In this document: one piece after another, positions 24,361 through 34,047 of the stretch
How positions within the stretch are numbered: position 1 is the stretch's first letter
Layout: every line of letters begins with the position of its first letter
Assembly: GCF_016908465.1 (NCBI RefSeq)
Contig: NZ_JAFBDY010000002.1
Coordinates: 216,734-280,733 of the forward strand
Origin: Lysinibacillus composti
Lineage (GTDB): Bacteria > Bacillota > Bacilli > Bacillales_A > Planococcaceae
Reading direction: 5' to 3'
DNA: 64,000 nt
The notes under the pieces: model-generated
The model's input: only the letters and a program-made list of their open reading frames with translations
What the model was told of the DNA's origin: nothing
The model's database searches: none
Program-made: the position numbers and the translations under genes

Positions 24361-27315
24361 CTATGCGATACGATTCGCCTTTCTTAAATAGCAGAACTTA
24401 TCGTCTTGAATAAAACTGCATCCTGGTATATATGCATTTTTTTTCAGTTGGAGTGTTAATTGATTCAGAATTTTTATAAGTTCATCTCGTTCCTTTTCAG
24501 TAATGATAAATTGCACACCATATTGGAAGAATCCATCTTTCACTTCTTGTTTCCAAACGACATGACCATTCATAGTAATCTGCTTTTCCAAGATTGTTGT
24601 TTCAAATTGATAGATGATATCCGGTCTTACAGGTAACTGAATTGTAGAGAGGAATCTTAACCCTCCAGCACTTATATTTTCAATCACTACTTCTGTCTTC
24701 CCTAAGTTTACGTTTTTCCCTTGAAATGAAGTTAATGTCATATCGGAGCTTAAAGGAAATAGTAAATCAACTCTGTAAAATTCTCTTCGGTCTTCCATTG
24801 CAACATGTCCACTGAAGTGTGCTGGTTTAAGAATCACTCTTTTTAACATAACCTCTAGTTTTTCGACGGGCACTGGTTCACTAAATAAATAACCTTGAAT
24901 TTCACTGCATTCTTGATTCCTTAAAAATTCAAACTGCTCGATTGTTTCTACACCTTCTGCAACGACAGTCATCTCTAATCCTTTTCCCATAAAAATGAGT
25001 GACTTGATAATCATTTCAATATTTGGTTCAGATATACGTTGAATAAATGATTTATCAATTTTGATCGTATCAATTGAAAAGTCTTTCAGGTGAGTTAAAG
25101 ATGAATAGCCAGTCCCAAAATCATCAAATGCTAATTTAACGCCTAACTCTTTTAAGTATTGAAAAGCAAATTCTACTTCTTTTTCATAATGTAATAAAGT
25201 TGTTTCGGTAATTTCAAATTCCAATAAAGAAGGATCTATATCATAGGTATTGAGTGAATTAAGTAGTACTGGAAGCCAATCACTTTTTAAAAATCTTTGA
25301 GACGTCACATTGATTGAAATTGGAACAACATGAAGTTTTTCACTTTTCCATTTTGCTATCGTTTTACAAACATTTTCTAAAACCCAATTACTAATTTCAT
25401 TTATGAAACCACTTTCTTCCGCTATCGGAATAAATTCCCCTGGTGATACAAGACCCCATACAGGGTGCTGCCAACGAATTAATGCTTCTGCACCGACAAT
25501 TCTGCCCGTACTTGTTTCCACACGTGGTTGGAAATAAAGGATCAGTTCATTATTTTCGATTGATTTGCGTAGATCTCTTTCTAATTCATAATGCTTAAAT
25601 GAATTAATACTAATCGTTGGCGAGTATATATGGTACGTATTTTTTCCAAGGGCTTCTGCACGTTTTAAAGCAGTATTTGTATTATGAAGCAGTTCTTCAC
25701 GAGTACCGCCATTCGAAGGGTAATTGCTAATACCAATACTCACATTAAGATACAATTCATAGCCATCGACTATTAAAGATTCTTGGAAACTATCAATCAT
25801 TGATTTGGCAAGAATTTCAGCAAAATTGGTTTCGTTGGTGTTCGGTAAAATCAGTCCGAATTTACCTCCACTTATTCTTGCAAAGTAATAGGTTCCATTA
25901 ATCAATGAATCAATTCGATTAGAGAAATGTTGTAATAATTGATCGCCTATTATGTGACCTAGTGAGGAATTGATATTTCTAAATCGGTCTATTTGGATAT
26001 ACAAAATGGAAAATGGTTTGCTTACTTCAATTAATGAATCAATTTTTTCAATGAAGCTTGAACGATTCGGTAATCCAGTTATTGCATCATAATATGCTAA
26101 ACGGTTAATCTTTTCCTCATATTGTTTTTTTTCTGTTATATTTGTGAGAATTCCATCTGTTCGAATTAATTTCCCTTGATGATCGAAAACACTCACTGTT
26201 TTATCTTGTACCCAAATAATATCGCCATTTTGGTGAAAAATACGATATTCAATATTAAAGCTTTTTCCTTCAAGTATTTTTGAATATTGTTGTTGGTAAT
26301 ATTCGTGATCATCAGGGTGAATCAATTGATCCCATGCTTCTCTTTCATAGAATCCCTCAGCTGGTAATCCAGTAATTTCGGTAATACCGGGTGAAACAAA
26401 AATCACCTTGTTGTTTACAACATCAACTGAACGAATTCCAAGGGGTAAATTATCATAGATATGATTGATTCTCGATTCCGTTTCACGGAGCTTTTTTTCT
26501 GCTAATTTTCTTTTAGTTATATCTTGTGTGTTTCCGATTAGTCGGACTGCTCGACCAAACTCATCAAGAACAACTTCTACATTTTCAGATACATATATTA
26601 CAGAATTGTCTTCACGTAAGATTCGAAATTCAATATCATAGCTTTTACCAAATTGAATGGATTGATTGAGTAATTTACGATAACGTTTTTGATCTTCTGG
26701 ATGAACATACTTTAACCCTTCGGTAAGTTTTAATGAGTACGACGCATTACTATTTCTTCCAGTTAATTCATAAAGTTGCTTTGACCAATAGATGGAATCG
26801 CTTTCGATATCGTAATCCCATGAACCAATCTTTCCGCTCTTTTGCGCCATTTCAAATTTGTTTACAATTTCTTGCATTTTTTCTTCATGCTTTTTATGCT
26901 TCGTAACATCCAATGCAATTCCATAGACAGCTAATGTTTCCATCTCTTCACTTAATAAAGGAACAAGTGTGAAATCAAGATGAATTAAACTTCCGTTAGA
27001 TAGATAAACTGAATCCTTAAAATTTTGAGCTTGTCCCTTTAAAGCCATTTTAAAATGGGAATTAAATGTCGATTGTTTCATTGTGTTTGAAAATTCCGAG
27101 ACAACTTTACTTTCATTAAATTGAAAAGTACGGATCAAGGATGGATTAAATAAACATAATTGACCGTTTAAATTTAATGTAAATACAGCTTCAGGATGTG
27201 GATGAAATAAAGTTGAGAAAATGGACTTATTTATAAAGGTATGACTTTTGAGAGAAGGAATGGAAGACTGTCCATTCTCTTCTCTTTTTGACTTTGGAAA
27301 AAATAAAAAGCTCAT
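24361..27315 (-). CDS. PAS-GGDEF(degenerate)-EAL-PilZ c-di-GMP phosphodiesterase
   Basis: 984 residues from ATG 27315, after GGGGGGA. Three PAS-type sensor domains (~30-140, ~150-270, ~280-395), a GGDEF domain whose signature is SGGKF (482-486) and which lacks an I-site, an EAL domain with E610AL and conserved EITET, DDFGTGYSS and EGVE, and a C-terminal PilZ domain with RREFYR (843-848) and NISAGG (880-885). The GGDEF domain is thus probably inactive as cyclase and may bind GTP, the EAL domain should hydrolyse c-di-GMP, and PilZ should bind it. No membrane helix. Downstream of the PAS-GGDEF cyclase by about 35 bp, so cyclase and hydrolase are probably co-expressed. Confidence 0.9.
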   Translation of the reverse strand: MSFLFFPKSKREENGQSSIPSLKSHTFINKSIFSTLFHPHPEAVFTLNLNGQLCLFNPSLIRTFQFNESKVVSEFSNTMKQSTFNSHFKMALKGQAQNFKDSVYLSNGSLIHLDFTLVPLLSEEMETLAVYGIALDVTKHKKHEEKMQEIVNKFEMAQKSGKIGSWDYDIESDSIYWSKQLYELTGRNSNASYSLKLTEGLKYVHPEDQKRYRKLLNQSIQFGKSYDIEFRILREDNSVIYVSENVEVVLDEFGRAVRLIGNTQDITKRKLAEKKLRETESRINHIYDNLPLGIRSVDVVNNKVIFVSPGITEITGLPAEGFYEREAWDQLIHPDDHEYYQQQYSKILEGKSFNIEYRIFHQNGDIIWVQDKTVSVFDHQGKLIRTDGILTNITEKKQYEEKINRLAYYDAITGLPNRSSFIEKIDSLIEVSKPFSILYIQIDRFRNINSSLGHIIGDQLLQHFSNRIDSLINGTYYFARISGGKFGLILPNTNETNFAEILAKSMIDSFQESLIVDGYELYLNVSIGISNYPSNGGTREELLHNTNTALKRAEALGKNTYHIYSPTISINSFKHYELERDLRKSIENNELILYFQPRVETSTGRIVGAEALIRWQHPVWGLVSPGEFIPIAEESGFINEISNWVLENVCKTIAKWKSEKLHVVPISINVTSQRFLKSDWLPVLLNSLNTYDIDPSLLEFEITETTLLHYEKEVEFAFQYLKELGVKLAFDDFGTGYSSLTHLKDFSIDTIKIDKSFIQRISEPNIEMIIKSLIFMGKGLEMTVVAEGVETIEQFEFLRNQECSEIQGYLFSEPVPVEKLEVMLKRVILKPAHFSGHVAMEDRREFYRVDLLFPLSSDMTLTSFQGKNVNLGKTEVVIENISAGGLRFLSTIQLPVRPDIIYQFETTILEKQITMNGHVVWKQEVKDGFFQYGVQFIITEKERDELIKILNQLTLQLKKNAYIPGCSFIQDDKFCYLRKANRIA

Positions 27316-27350
27316 TGTAATCCCCCCCAAGAATTTCTTTTTTCTTCTTG

Positions 27351-30137
27351 TTACATCGTGAAAGTATTTCCTCCGCGGTCTTTTGATTTATAGAGATTTT
27401 CATCTGCTATTTTAAACAGTTCTTCAACGTTCGTTGTCGGTGACAGATAAGTTGCAACTCCAATACTTGCTGTAAGTCTTATTTCATGACCTTTTATATA
27501 CATTGGCTCTTGCATCACATTTACTAATCTTTTGGCGATGTCGCTGATAACTAAAGAATTTAGAGCCTCGGGTATGATAACCGTGAACTCATCTCCCCCT
27601 ACCCTACTTACGGTATCTTTTTCTCTTAATGAGGATTGAATTCTCCGAGCAAATTCCTTAATGACTTCATCTCCCATATCGTGACCAAGTGTATCGTTAA
27701 TTGTTTTAAACTTATCGCAATCAACTACCATTAAGGCTGTTAATTTTCCTGTTTGGTTACTCATCATCATCGCTTGTTCGAGTCGTTGATTGAACATCCG
27801 TCGGTTTGGTAGTCCAGTTAAATAATCGTAATAAGCCATTTTTTTTAGCTTTGTTTCTTTTTGTGTTATTTCAGTTATGTCATCTGATATGACAATGATT
27901 TTTTCAATTTCTCCCTCTTCTGTTATAAGTGGGATGAAACGTGTGTTAAGTAATATAGAATAACCATCCTGATGTAGATGTTGAATAACAACATCTTTAG
28001 ATTGTTTAGACAGTTTAATTTCTTCTAATATTTCCATAGCCTTTTTGGTGTCATCTGGATGAATGGTCGAACTAATTGATTGACCAATGACATCACGAAT
28101 TTTGTAGCCCAATGTGACTTCCATCGATGGTGACGCATAGATGATTTTCCCTTTGTGGTTAAGGAATTTAATAATACTCCTTGAATTCTCAACGATCAGA
28201 CGGAAGCGTTCTTCACTTTCCCGTAATGTTTTTTCTGCTCGCTGCTTTTGAGTAACATTGCGGAGCATGACAACAACAAAATCTTGTCCCTTTTCCCTAA
28301 ATGTTGCAGTAGTTGTTTCTAGTAATATTTTTTCACCTTCTAAAGTGAGATAAGCTTCAACTGCTAATTCGCCTCTTTTTCCTTTTTCAAGGGCATCTTT
28401 TACCCGTTCAATTACTTGTCTTTTATAATCTGGATGAACAAAATCTATCACTGGTTTTCCAACAATTTGATTGGCCGCTTTTGCTTTTACTAATTCAAGT
28501 CCTGCCTGATTGATATACGTAATGATTTTTCCATTATGAATAATGAGCGGATCTGGTGAAGCTTCTAAAATTTTTCGATTTCTTTCTTCACTTTCAGTCA
28601 GCTCATTAAAAACTTTCTTTTCCTTTGTAATGTCCTTATATGTTGCAATCGCAAGTATTTCACCACGATCACTTGGTCGATAAGTTGCCAAAACATCTAT
28701 AATTGAACCGTCTTTTCGCTTACGTTTAGTTTCAAATTGTAGAATCTGTTTCTTTTCTTTTAAGTAAGTTAAAAGCTCGTATTTTTGAGTGATTTGACTA
28801 TCTAGATAAAAATCATTCAGAGTCATATTTTTCACTTCTTTTGAAATCGAGAACATTTCAACAAATGCTGGGTTCGCTTTTATTATTGAACCGTTTTGTG
28901 AAAGCATAAAGATAGCATACGTTGAGTAATCCCAAACAAGTTCTAACTCTTCTTTTATCTCATTTATTTCCATTGAAGCTTTCTTTTGTACTGTAATGTC
29001 ACGCAAAATACTTGAAAAGGCAACTACTTCGTTGAATTCATTATAAATTGGAGATAATGTCACGCTTAAATCTAAAATTTCTCCCGACTTTGTTTGGCGT
29101 TGAACATGAATGTTTTGCACCTTTTTTCCTTGTTTAACTAATTGCATCAGTTCGTTTGTTTCTTCTTTCAACCAATCCGGGACAATTGGACTCATTTGAT
29201 TGATCAGTTCCTCTTTTGTAAAGCCGAACATTGAAAGAAATGCTTCATTTACAAACTGAATACGACCGTGCACATTACTTAAGGAAATCGCATCAAAACT
29301 GTCATCTAAAAATGATTCAAATTGTTGCTTAATTTTATTAAGTTCTTCTAGTGTCGCTCTTTCTTTTGTAATATCTTTTGCAATACCATATATTCCGATA
29401 ATCTCTCCATCAATCTCAATGGGAATATTTTTCACTTCAACAATAACTTCCTGTCCATTTTTGTGATACGCAACTGTCTCATACTTGACGTTATCTTTAT
29501 CAATGGCTCTTTGAAAGTATTCATTTACCCGACTTAACTCTTTTTTAGGTATTAACTGATCAAAATGTGTTCCAACTAGTTCAAAGGGTGTGTAGCCGAT
29601 TACTTGTTGCAATGCGTCATTTCCTTCTAAAAAATAGCCTTCAGTATCGAGCATATAGACGGCATCCGAATTATTATCCAGTAAAGAGGTTAAGCGTTTT
29701 TCGCTCTTTTCAAATAGTCGCTTAGATTTTTGAAGTTCTTGCATTTTTTTGCTACGATCCGTCACATCACGAACAACTGCTATAATATATTGTTGATGGT
29801 CGTTCATCATCGGCGTTAGTACTGTTTCGTAGATGGAATCCTCTCCATCTAACTCAGAAGTATCTTCAAAACGAACAACTTTTTTAAATTTTGCAGCTTT
29901 TAAATATTGTCGGTGAAGAAAATCTGCTTTATCTTTCGTTAGAACGTCGTGGAATGTTTTACCGACTATTTCAACATCCGCGTTTAAATGTGAAGCGCCT
30001 AAGCTATTTGTAAACAGATATGTGAACGTCTTTTCTTTGACTTCAATGATATAAATAATATCTTGTAAGGATTGTATAGCATCTATAAGAATTTGGAAGA
30101 ATTGTGAATCCCTTTGATTATGCATTTGGGTCAACAT
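27351..30137 (-). CDS. Multi-PAS diguanylate cyclase
   Basis: 928 residues from ATG 30137, after CGGAGG. About six PAS domains in a row (segments beginning DIIYIIEVKEK, RLTSLLDNNSDAVYML, FESFLDDSFDAISL, ELVWDYSTYAIFML, NRKILEASPDPLII and FRLIVENSRSIIKF), with PAC-type DITxxK links, followed by a C-terminal GGDEF domain with intact GGDEF and an REKD inhibitory site five residues before it. It lacks membrane helices, so the PAS array probably senses cytoplasmic redox, light or ligands. It makes c-di-GMP and precedes the EAL-PilZ phosphodiesterase in one operon. Confidence 0.92.
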   Translation of the reverse strand: MLTQMHNQRDSQFFQILIDAIQSLQDIIYIIEVKEKTFTYLFTNSLGASHLNADVEIVGKTFHDVLTKDKADFLHRQYLKAAKFKKVVRFEDTSELDGEDSIYETVLTPMMNDHQQYIIAVVRDVTDRSKKMQELQKSKRLFEKSEKRLTSLLDNNSDAVYMLDTEGYFLEGNDALQQVIGYTPFELVGTHFDQLIPKKELSRVNEYFQRAIDKDNVKYETVAYHKNGQEVIVEVKNIPIEIDGEIIGIYGIAKDITKERATLEELNKIKQQFESFLDDSFDAISLSNVHGRIQFVNEAFLSMFGFTKEELINQMSPIVPDWLKEETNELMQLVKQGKKVQNIHVQRQTKSGEILDLSVTLSPIYNEFNEVVAFSSILRDITVQKKASMEINEIKEELELVWDYSTYAIFMLSQNGSIIKANPAFVEMFSISKEVKNMTLNDFYLDSQITQKYELLTYLKEKKQILQFETKRKRKDGSIIDVLATYRPSDRGEILAIATYKDITKEKKVFNELTESEERNRKILEASPDPLIIHNGKIITYINQAGLELVKAKAANQIVGKPVIDFVHPDYKRQVIERVKDALEKGKRGELAVEAYLTLEGEKILLETTTATFREKGQDFVVVMLRNVTQKQRAEKTLRESEERFRLIVENSRSIIKFLNHKGKIIYASPSMEVTLGYKIRDVIGQSISSTIHPDDTKKAMEILEEIKLSKQSKDVVIQHLHQDGYSILLNTRFIPLITEEGEIEKIIVISDDITEITQKETKLKKMAYYDYLTGLPNRRMFNQRLEQAMMMSNQTGKLTALMVVDCDKFKTINDTLGHDMGDEVIKEFARRIQSSLREKDTVSRVGGDEFTVIIPEALNSLVISDIAKRLVNVMQEPMYIKGHEIRLTASIGVATYLSPTTNVEELFKIADENLYKSKDRGGNTFTM

Positions 30138-30326
30138 GCAACCTCCGTTCAATCTGATCTTGTCGATTTTAAATCTATTTCTGTCATAATTAATTATGTA
30201 ATAATTGTCAGAACACTTATATCACCTATCCTTCTCATTTATGTAGGAATACATTCCTATTTAGGAGTTTTTTATGGTTATCGAACTAGGAGTTGAAATA
30301 TGATTTGAAATAAAAAGAGCAATTTA

Positions 30327-30497
30327 TGAGAAGATTTTGGAGTGGCAGTAGTAAGTTATTCGGTTTCTGCGCTCGGGTGCACAATTTATGAACAACTTTT
30401 GGAGGGGGATAAATAAGTATAACTTTTACATGAGCAGCATTTTGGGTGGGGGTTATGAGCAAGGTTCTCCGATATTTGAGCACCTTTTGAGGTTGAA
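30327..30497. repeat. Degenerate 20-21-bp tandem repeat array, TGAGCAA type
   Basis: About eight imperfect units with clear copies starting at 30327, 30431, 30456 and 30477. A typical unit is TGAGCACCTTTTGAGGTTGAA; conserved are TGAGCA at the start and TTTTGG-G in the middle. It lies between the divergent ends of the PAS-GGDEF promoter region and the germination operon terminator. No coding function is apparent, and the rest of 30153-30583 shows only promoter-like and terminator sequence. Compare the array at 63457-63706. Confidence 0.6.
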
Positions 30498-30532
30498 CAG
30501 GTGCCCTTTAATAATCAATTTTTCTTAAAAAG

Positions 30533-30565
30533 AAAAAACACAAACCTTAACAAGTCTGTGTTTTT
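30533..30565 (-). terminator. Terminator of the germination operon
   Basis: AAAAACACA / TGTGTTTTT stem with A- and T-runs on both sides, just past the gerC-type stop. Confidence 0.8.
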
Positions 30566-30583
30566 GTTTGTATAATAATGCGA

Positions 30584-31741
30584 TTATTTAGTGATTGTTT
30601 CTTCCAATTCTTTACGACCCGAGCTGATTTTTTCTAAAGTAAAATGAATTTGTATAGAATCTTCGTTTAATGGAATTTTGCCATCTTGATTTAATTGTTT
30701 CCAAAGTTTTACGTTTTTTCTATATAATTTTTCTGATAATCGGTAAACATCCACATCCAACTCTAAACCAGCTTTATACGTTTCATTAATTTCTTTCTTT
30801 ACTTGTTTTGCAATTACTTTTTTAATTTCTCGTTTTGTTATGTTACCTTGAAGGTCGTCTACTTTTCCGGAGGCTTTTACTATAATGTCAAATTTGACGT
30901 TATTGCCATTGATGATAGGTTTAATTTTAGTGCTAATATGACGTAACGAAACAGAAATATAATCATTCTCTTCACTATCTATATTTATGTTTGTTGTTAT
31001 ATTTGTTCTTATTGTTTTTTTGGACAACCATTGCAATCCGTTTGCTTGATCGCCTTTTATAAATCCTTTAAATTCTGACGGTGTTACGACAGCAAAGCCA
31101 TCAAATTCTGTAATACTATCTGGACCTTGTGTTGTTTCCCATTTTTTCGTTAGTTTCACATAGGGAATATTGGCATTATAACTGGGTTCTTGTAATCGAG
31201 TGATTACTTTACGTATACTCGTAAGTTCAATATAAGAATCTTGTTCAAACGTATTGAGGGGATCCCCTAATTTTGTAAGTGTAATCGCTCTTTCAAGTTG
31301 TGGGGTAGTTAATAGTAATTCTCTCAAATCACCATCAGTTGCATAAATCCAAGAATTATATCTTATTTCCGTTATTCGAGTAAAAGTATCAATAACCGAA
31401 TTGAGATGCCCATTCTTCATTGCGTTTTCGCTTAAAAGAATAAAAGAAAAATGACCCCAATAAATTTCTGAATCCACCGAATTGTAAAGATTGAAAACCG
31501 CTTCATGAATATCTTTTCCTGTTCCATACCCTATTTCCGATTGTCTAACATCCTGATTTACTTGTTCAGATTTTGCAACGTTTGCAAAACTTATTAATTG
31601 AACATAAACTTCATATTTCCCCTCATTATAATCAATTCCCATACCAAAAGCGTAATACATCCTCTCAGGTTGCTTAGAATCCCAGCATCCAGATATGAAA
31701 ATCGTGAAAATTAACAAGTATATTAACTTATTTTTTTTCAT
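30584..31741 (-). CDS. Ger(x)C-family spore germination lipoprotein
   Basis: 385 residues. Lipoprotein signal with lipobox ISGC (Cys19), followed by the family start WDSKQPERMYYAFGMGIDY, the segment EIYWGHFSFILLSE and a C-terminal domain ending in LEKISSGRKELEE. This is the C subunit of a GerA-type nutrient receptor, anchored on the outer face of the spore inner membrane and required for germinant response. Its ATG overlaps the stop of the A-subunit gene by 4 bp, so the two are translationally coupled. Last gene of the operon. Confidence 0.92.
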   Translation of the reverse strand: MKKNKLIYLLIFTIFISGCWDSKQPERMYYAFGMGIDYNEGKYEVYVQLISFANVAKSEQVNQDVRQSEIGYGTGKDIHEAVFNLYNSVDSEIYWGHFSFILLSENAMKNGHLNSVIDTFTRITEIRYNSWIYATDGDLRELLLTTPQLERAITLTKLGDPLNTFEQDSYIELTSIRKVITRLQEPSYNANIPYVKLTKKWETTQGPDSITEFDGFAVVTPSEFKGFIKGDQANGLQWLSKKTIRTNITTNINIDSEENDYISVSLRHISTKIKPIINGNNVKFDIIVKASGKVDDLQGNITKREIKKVIAKQVKKEINETYKAGLELDVDVYRLSEKLYRKNVKLWKQLNQDGKIPLNEDSIQIHFTLEKISSGRKELEETITK

Positions 31742-34047
31742 TTCAACTCCCTCATTGCTTTACGAGATTCATCTTGAGGATCTAGCATATTGGGCCTTTG
31801 TTGATAATGATTTTTACCTGGTCTAAATAATGTTTTTTTAATCGTTTCCCAGCTTAGGTCAGCGGATATGTTTAAATATGGTACGCCAAAAATTCTCGTA
31901 TTCCCAATATAAAGTATTAATAAATAGAGGGAGATGAAGAACCCAAATAAACCAAAGAAAGATGTAAAAATAATCATGAAAATCCGAATAATACTTAAAG
32001 TCGTTAAGAGTGATTTATTCGGAAGCGTGAATGTTGCAATCGTAGAAACAGCGATCACCACGAGCATAGCGGGACTTGTAATTCCGGCTCTTATTGCTGC
32101 GTCTCCAATAATTAAACCTCCAACTACACTTACAGTTCCCCCAATGGCTTGTGGCAACCGTAATCCAGCCTCCCGAAGAAGTTCAAACAATATGATTAAA
32201 AGAATCATTTCTAATGGTGCAGGTAATGGTAATCCCCTATTTGCAATAATAACAGTAGCTAATAGTGCTAGAGGCATTTGATCTTGATGAAAATATATCA
32301 AAGCAATCCAAAATGCTGGAAACGCGATGCCCAAAACAATTCCAACTAAGTGTAAAAATCTTTCAAATGTACTAAAAGGAATGGTGTTTTCAAAGTCCTC
32401 TGATGATTTTAATAAAAAGGATAAATTAGTAGGTGTGATTACCCCGTACGATACCCCGTCAACTAATATAGTAAATCTTCCTCTAATTAAGGATTGAACA
32501 ACAAAATCTGGTCGTCCAGTCGTATTAAATGCAGGAAGAAACCAATTCTTTTTATTGACAAATTCCATTAGGGATTGGCCACTTAACATAACATCATTAT
32601 CTATATTATTTAATTGTTTTTTGATTTCAGTTAAGATGTCTTTATTTACAGTATCATCTAAATAAAGAATCGCAATGTTGGTTTTAGAACGTCTTCCTAC
32701 TTCCATTTTTTCAATACATAAAGAATTAGTAGGTAATCGTTTCCGTATTAATGCAATATTAGTTGAAAGATCTTCAATGAAATTATCTCTCGGCCCCTGT
32801 ATAATCACTTCCATATTTGTTTCTTCAGGGTTTCGATTTGGTTTATGAGCAATATTACTAGCATACAATACTTGTTCCTCTTCAAAATACAGCAGAACAT
32901 TTCCACTATAAACTAGAGTCATTGCCTCATTTAAATCTGCAACTAGTTTTAAACCAGGTAATATTAGATCGTCAAAATTTATATTATTTTGTCCAATGAT
33001 CATCTCAGCGTTTGGTAAATAGATCTTCTTCTTTTCACTTTTAGATTCTTTTTGCTTTTTTAAGAATTGTTCAATTTGTGGAATGACCATGCTATATAAC
33101 ATTTGCTGATCAACCATTGCATCACAAGTAATAAATAAAACCTTAGCAGGATTAAATGTATATTCTTGAAAAACGATATCTGCAGAGTTTGCAAATAATT
33201 TTTCTAGAGTATTTTGATTTATTATTGATTGTTGTTGGTTTGGTTGTTGTTGGCCTGGTTGTTGGTATTGCGGTTGTTGATTTGGTTGTTGTTGCTGTTG
33301 GTTTGGTTGTTGGTATTGCTGTTGTTGGCCTGGTTGCTGCTGTTGATTTGGTTGTTGTTGTTGAAATTGTTGTTGCTGTTGGCTTGGTTGTTGCTGTTGA
33401 TATTGCTGTTGATTTGGTTGTTGTTGAAATTGTTGCTGCTGGTTTGGTTGTTGGTATTGCTGTTGTTGGTCTGGTTGCTGCTGTTGAAATTGTTGTTGAT
33501 TTGGTTGCTGTTGAAATTGTTGTTGGCTTGGTTGCTGTTGTTCATAATGTTGTTGAATTTGTTGTAGTTGATGTTGCTTCCTTGATTGTTGCTGCTGAAA
33601 TTGCTGTTGTTGATTTGATTGTTCATATTGCTGCTGTTGTTGTTGTTTATATTGCTGAAATTGTTGTTGTTTATATTGCTGAAATTGTTGCTGTTGGTGC
33701 CCAAACTGTTGAAATTGTTGTTGTTGACTTGGTTGTTGCCCATATTGCTGTTGTTGACTTGGTTGTTGCCCATATTGCTGTTGTTGTTGACTTGGTTGTT
33801 GCCCATATTGTTGTTGATGTTGAATGGATTGTTGCCCATATTGTTGTTGTTGAATTGGTTGTTGCCCATATTGTTGTTGTTGAATTGGTTGTTGCCCATA
33901 TTGTTGTTGTTGAATTGGTTGTTGCCCATATTGTTGTTGCTGTTGAATGGATTGTTGCCCATATTGCTGTTGTTGTTGATTTGGTTGTTCCCCATATTGT
34001 TGTTGAAATTGCTGTTGCCCGAATTGTTGTTGCTGTTTTGAGTCCAA
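31738..34047 (-). CDS. GerA-family germinant receptor subunit A with 270-residue glutamine-rich N-terminus
   Basis: 769 residues. Residues 1-~280 are a low-complexity tract of Q with Y, G, P, N, S and F (repeat unit near YGQQPIQQQQ); residues ~285-769 are a normal GerA subunit: LFITCDAMVD, RGPRDNF-like IIQGPRDNFIEDL, then membrane helices with PAFWIALIYFHQDQMP, GGTVSVVGGLIIGDAAI and PYLNI. TTG 34047 is the only start before the Q tract because an in-frame TGA lies nine bases upstream; the binding site is weak (GTGAG). Q-rich A subunits are known from the B. cereus GerI receptor. The Q tract shares its DNA with the B-subunit frame (-1 relative), which is unusual. Confidence 0.85.
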   Translation of the reverse strand: MDSKQQQQFGQQQFQQQYGEQPNQQQQQYGQQSIQQQQQYGQQPIQQQQYGQQPIQQQQYGQQPIQQQQYGQQSIQHQQQYGQQPSQQQQQYGQQPSQQQQYGQQPSQQQQFQQFGHQQQQFQQYKQQQFQQYKQQQQQQYEQSNQQQQFQQQQSRKQHQLQQIQQHYEQQQPSQQQFQQQPNQQQFQQQQPDQQQQYQQPNQQQQFQQQPNQQQYQQQQPSQQQQQFQQQQPNQQQQPGQQQQYQQPNQQQQQPNQQPQYQQPGQQQPNQQQSIINQNTLEKLFANSADIVFQEYTFNPAKVLFITCDAMVDQQMLYSMVIPQIEQFLKKQKESKSEKKKIYLPNAEMIIGQNNINFDDLILPGLKLVADLNEAMTLVYSGNVLLYFEEEQVLYASNIAHKPNRNPEETNMEVIIQGPRDNFIEDLSTNIALIRKRLPTNSLCIEKMEVGRRSKTNIAILYLDDTVNKDILTEIKKQLNNIDNDVMLSGQSLMEFVNKKNWFLPAFNTTGRPDFVVQSLIRGRFTILVDGVSYGVITPTNLSFLLKSSEDFENTIPFSTFERFLHLVGIVLGIAFPAFWIALIYFHQDQMPLALLATVIIANRGLPLPAPLEMILLIILFELLREAGLRLPQAIGGTVSVVGGLIIGDAAIRAGITSPAMLVVIAVSTIATFTLPNKSLLTTLSIIRIFMIIFTSFFGLFGFFISLYLLILYIGNTRIFGVPYLNISADLSWETIKKTLFRPGKNHYQQRPNMLDPQDESRKAMRELK

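Noticed and set aside
30286..30483. 65-codon frame across the 30.3-kb array
   Set aside because: Overlaps the degenerate repeat and lacks a binding site.
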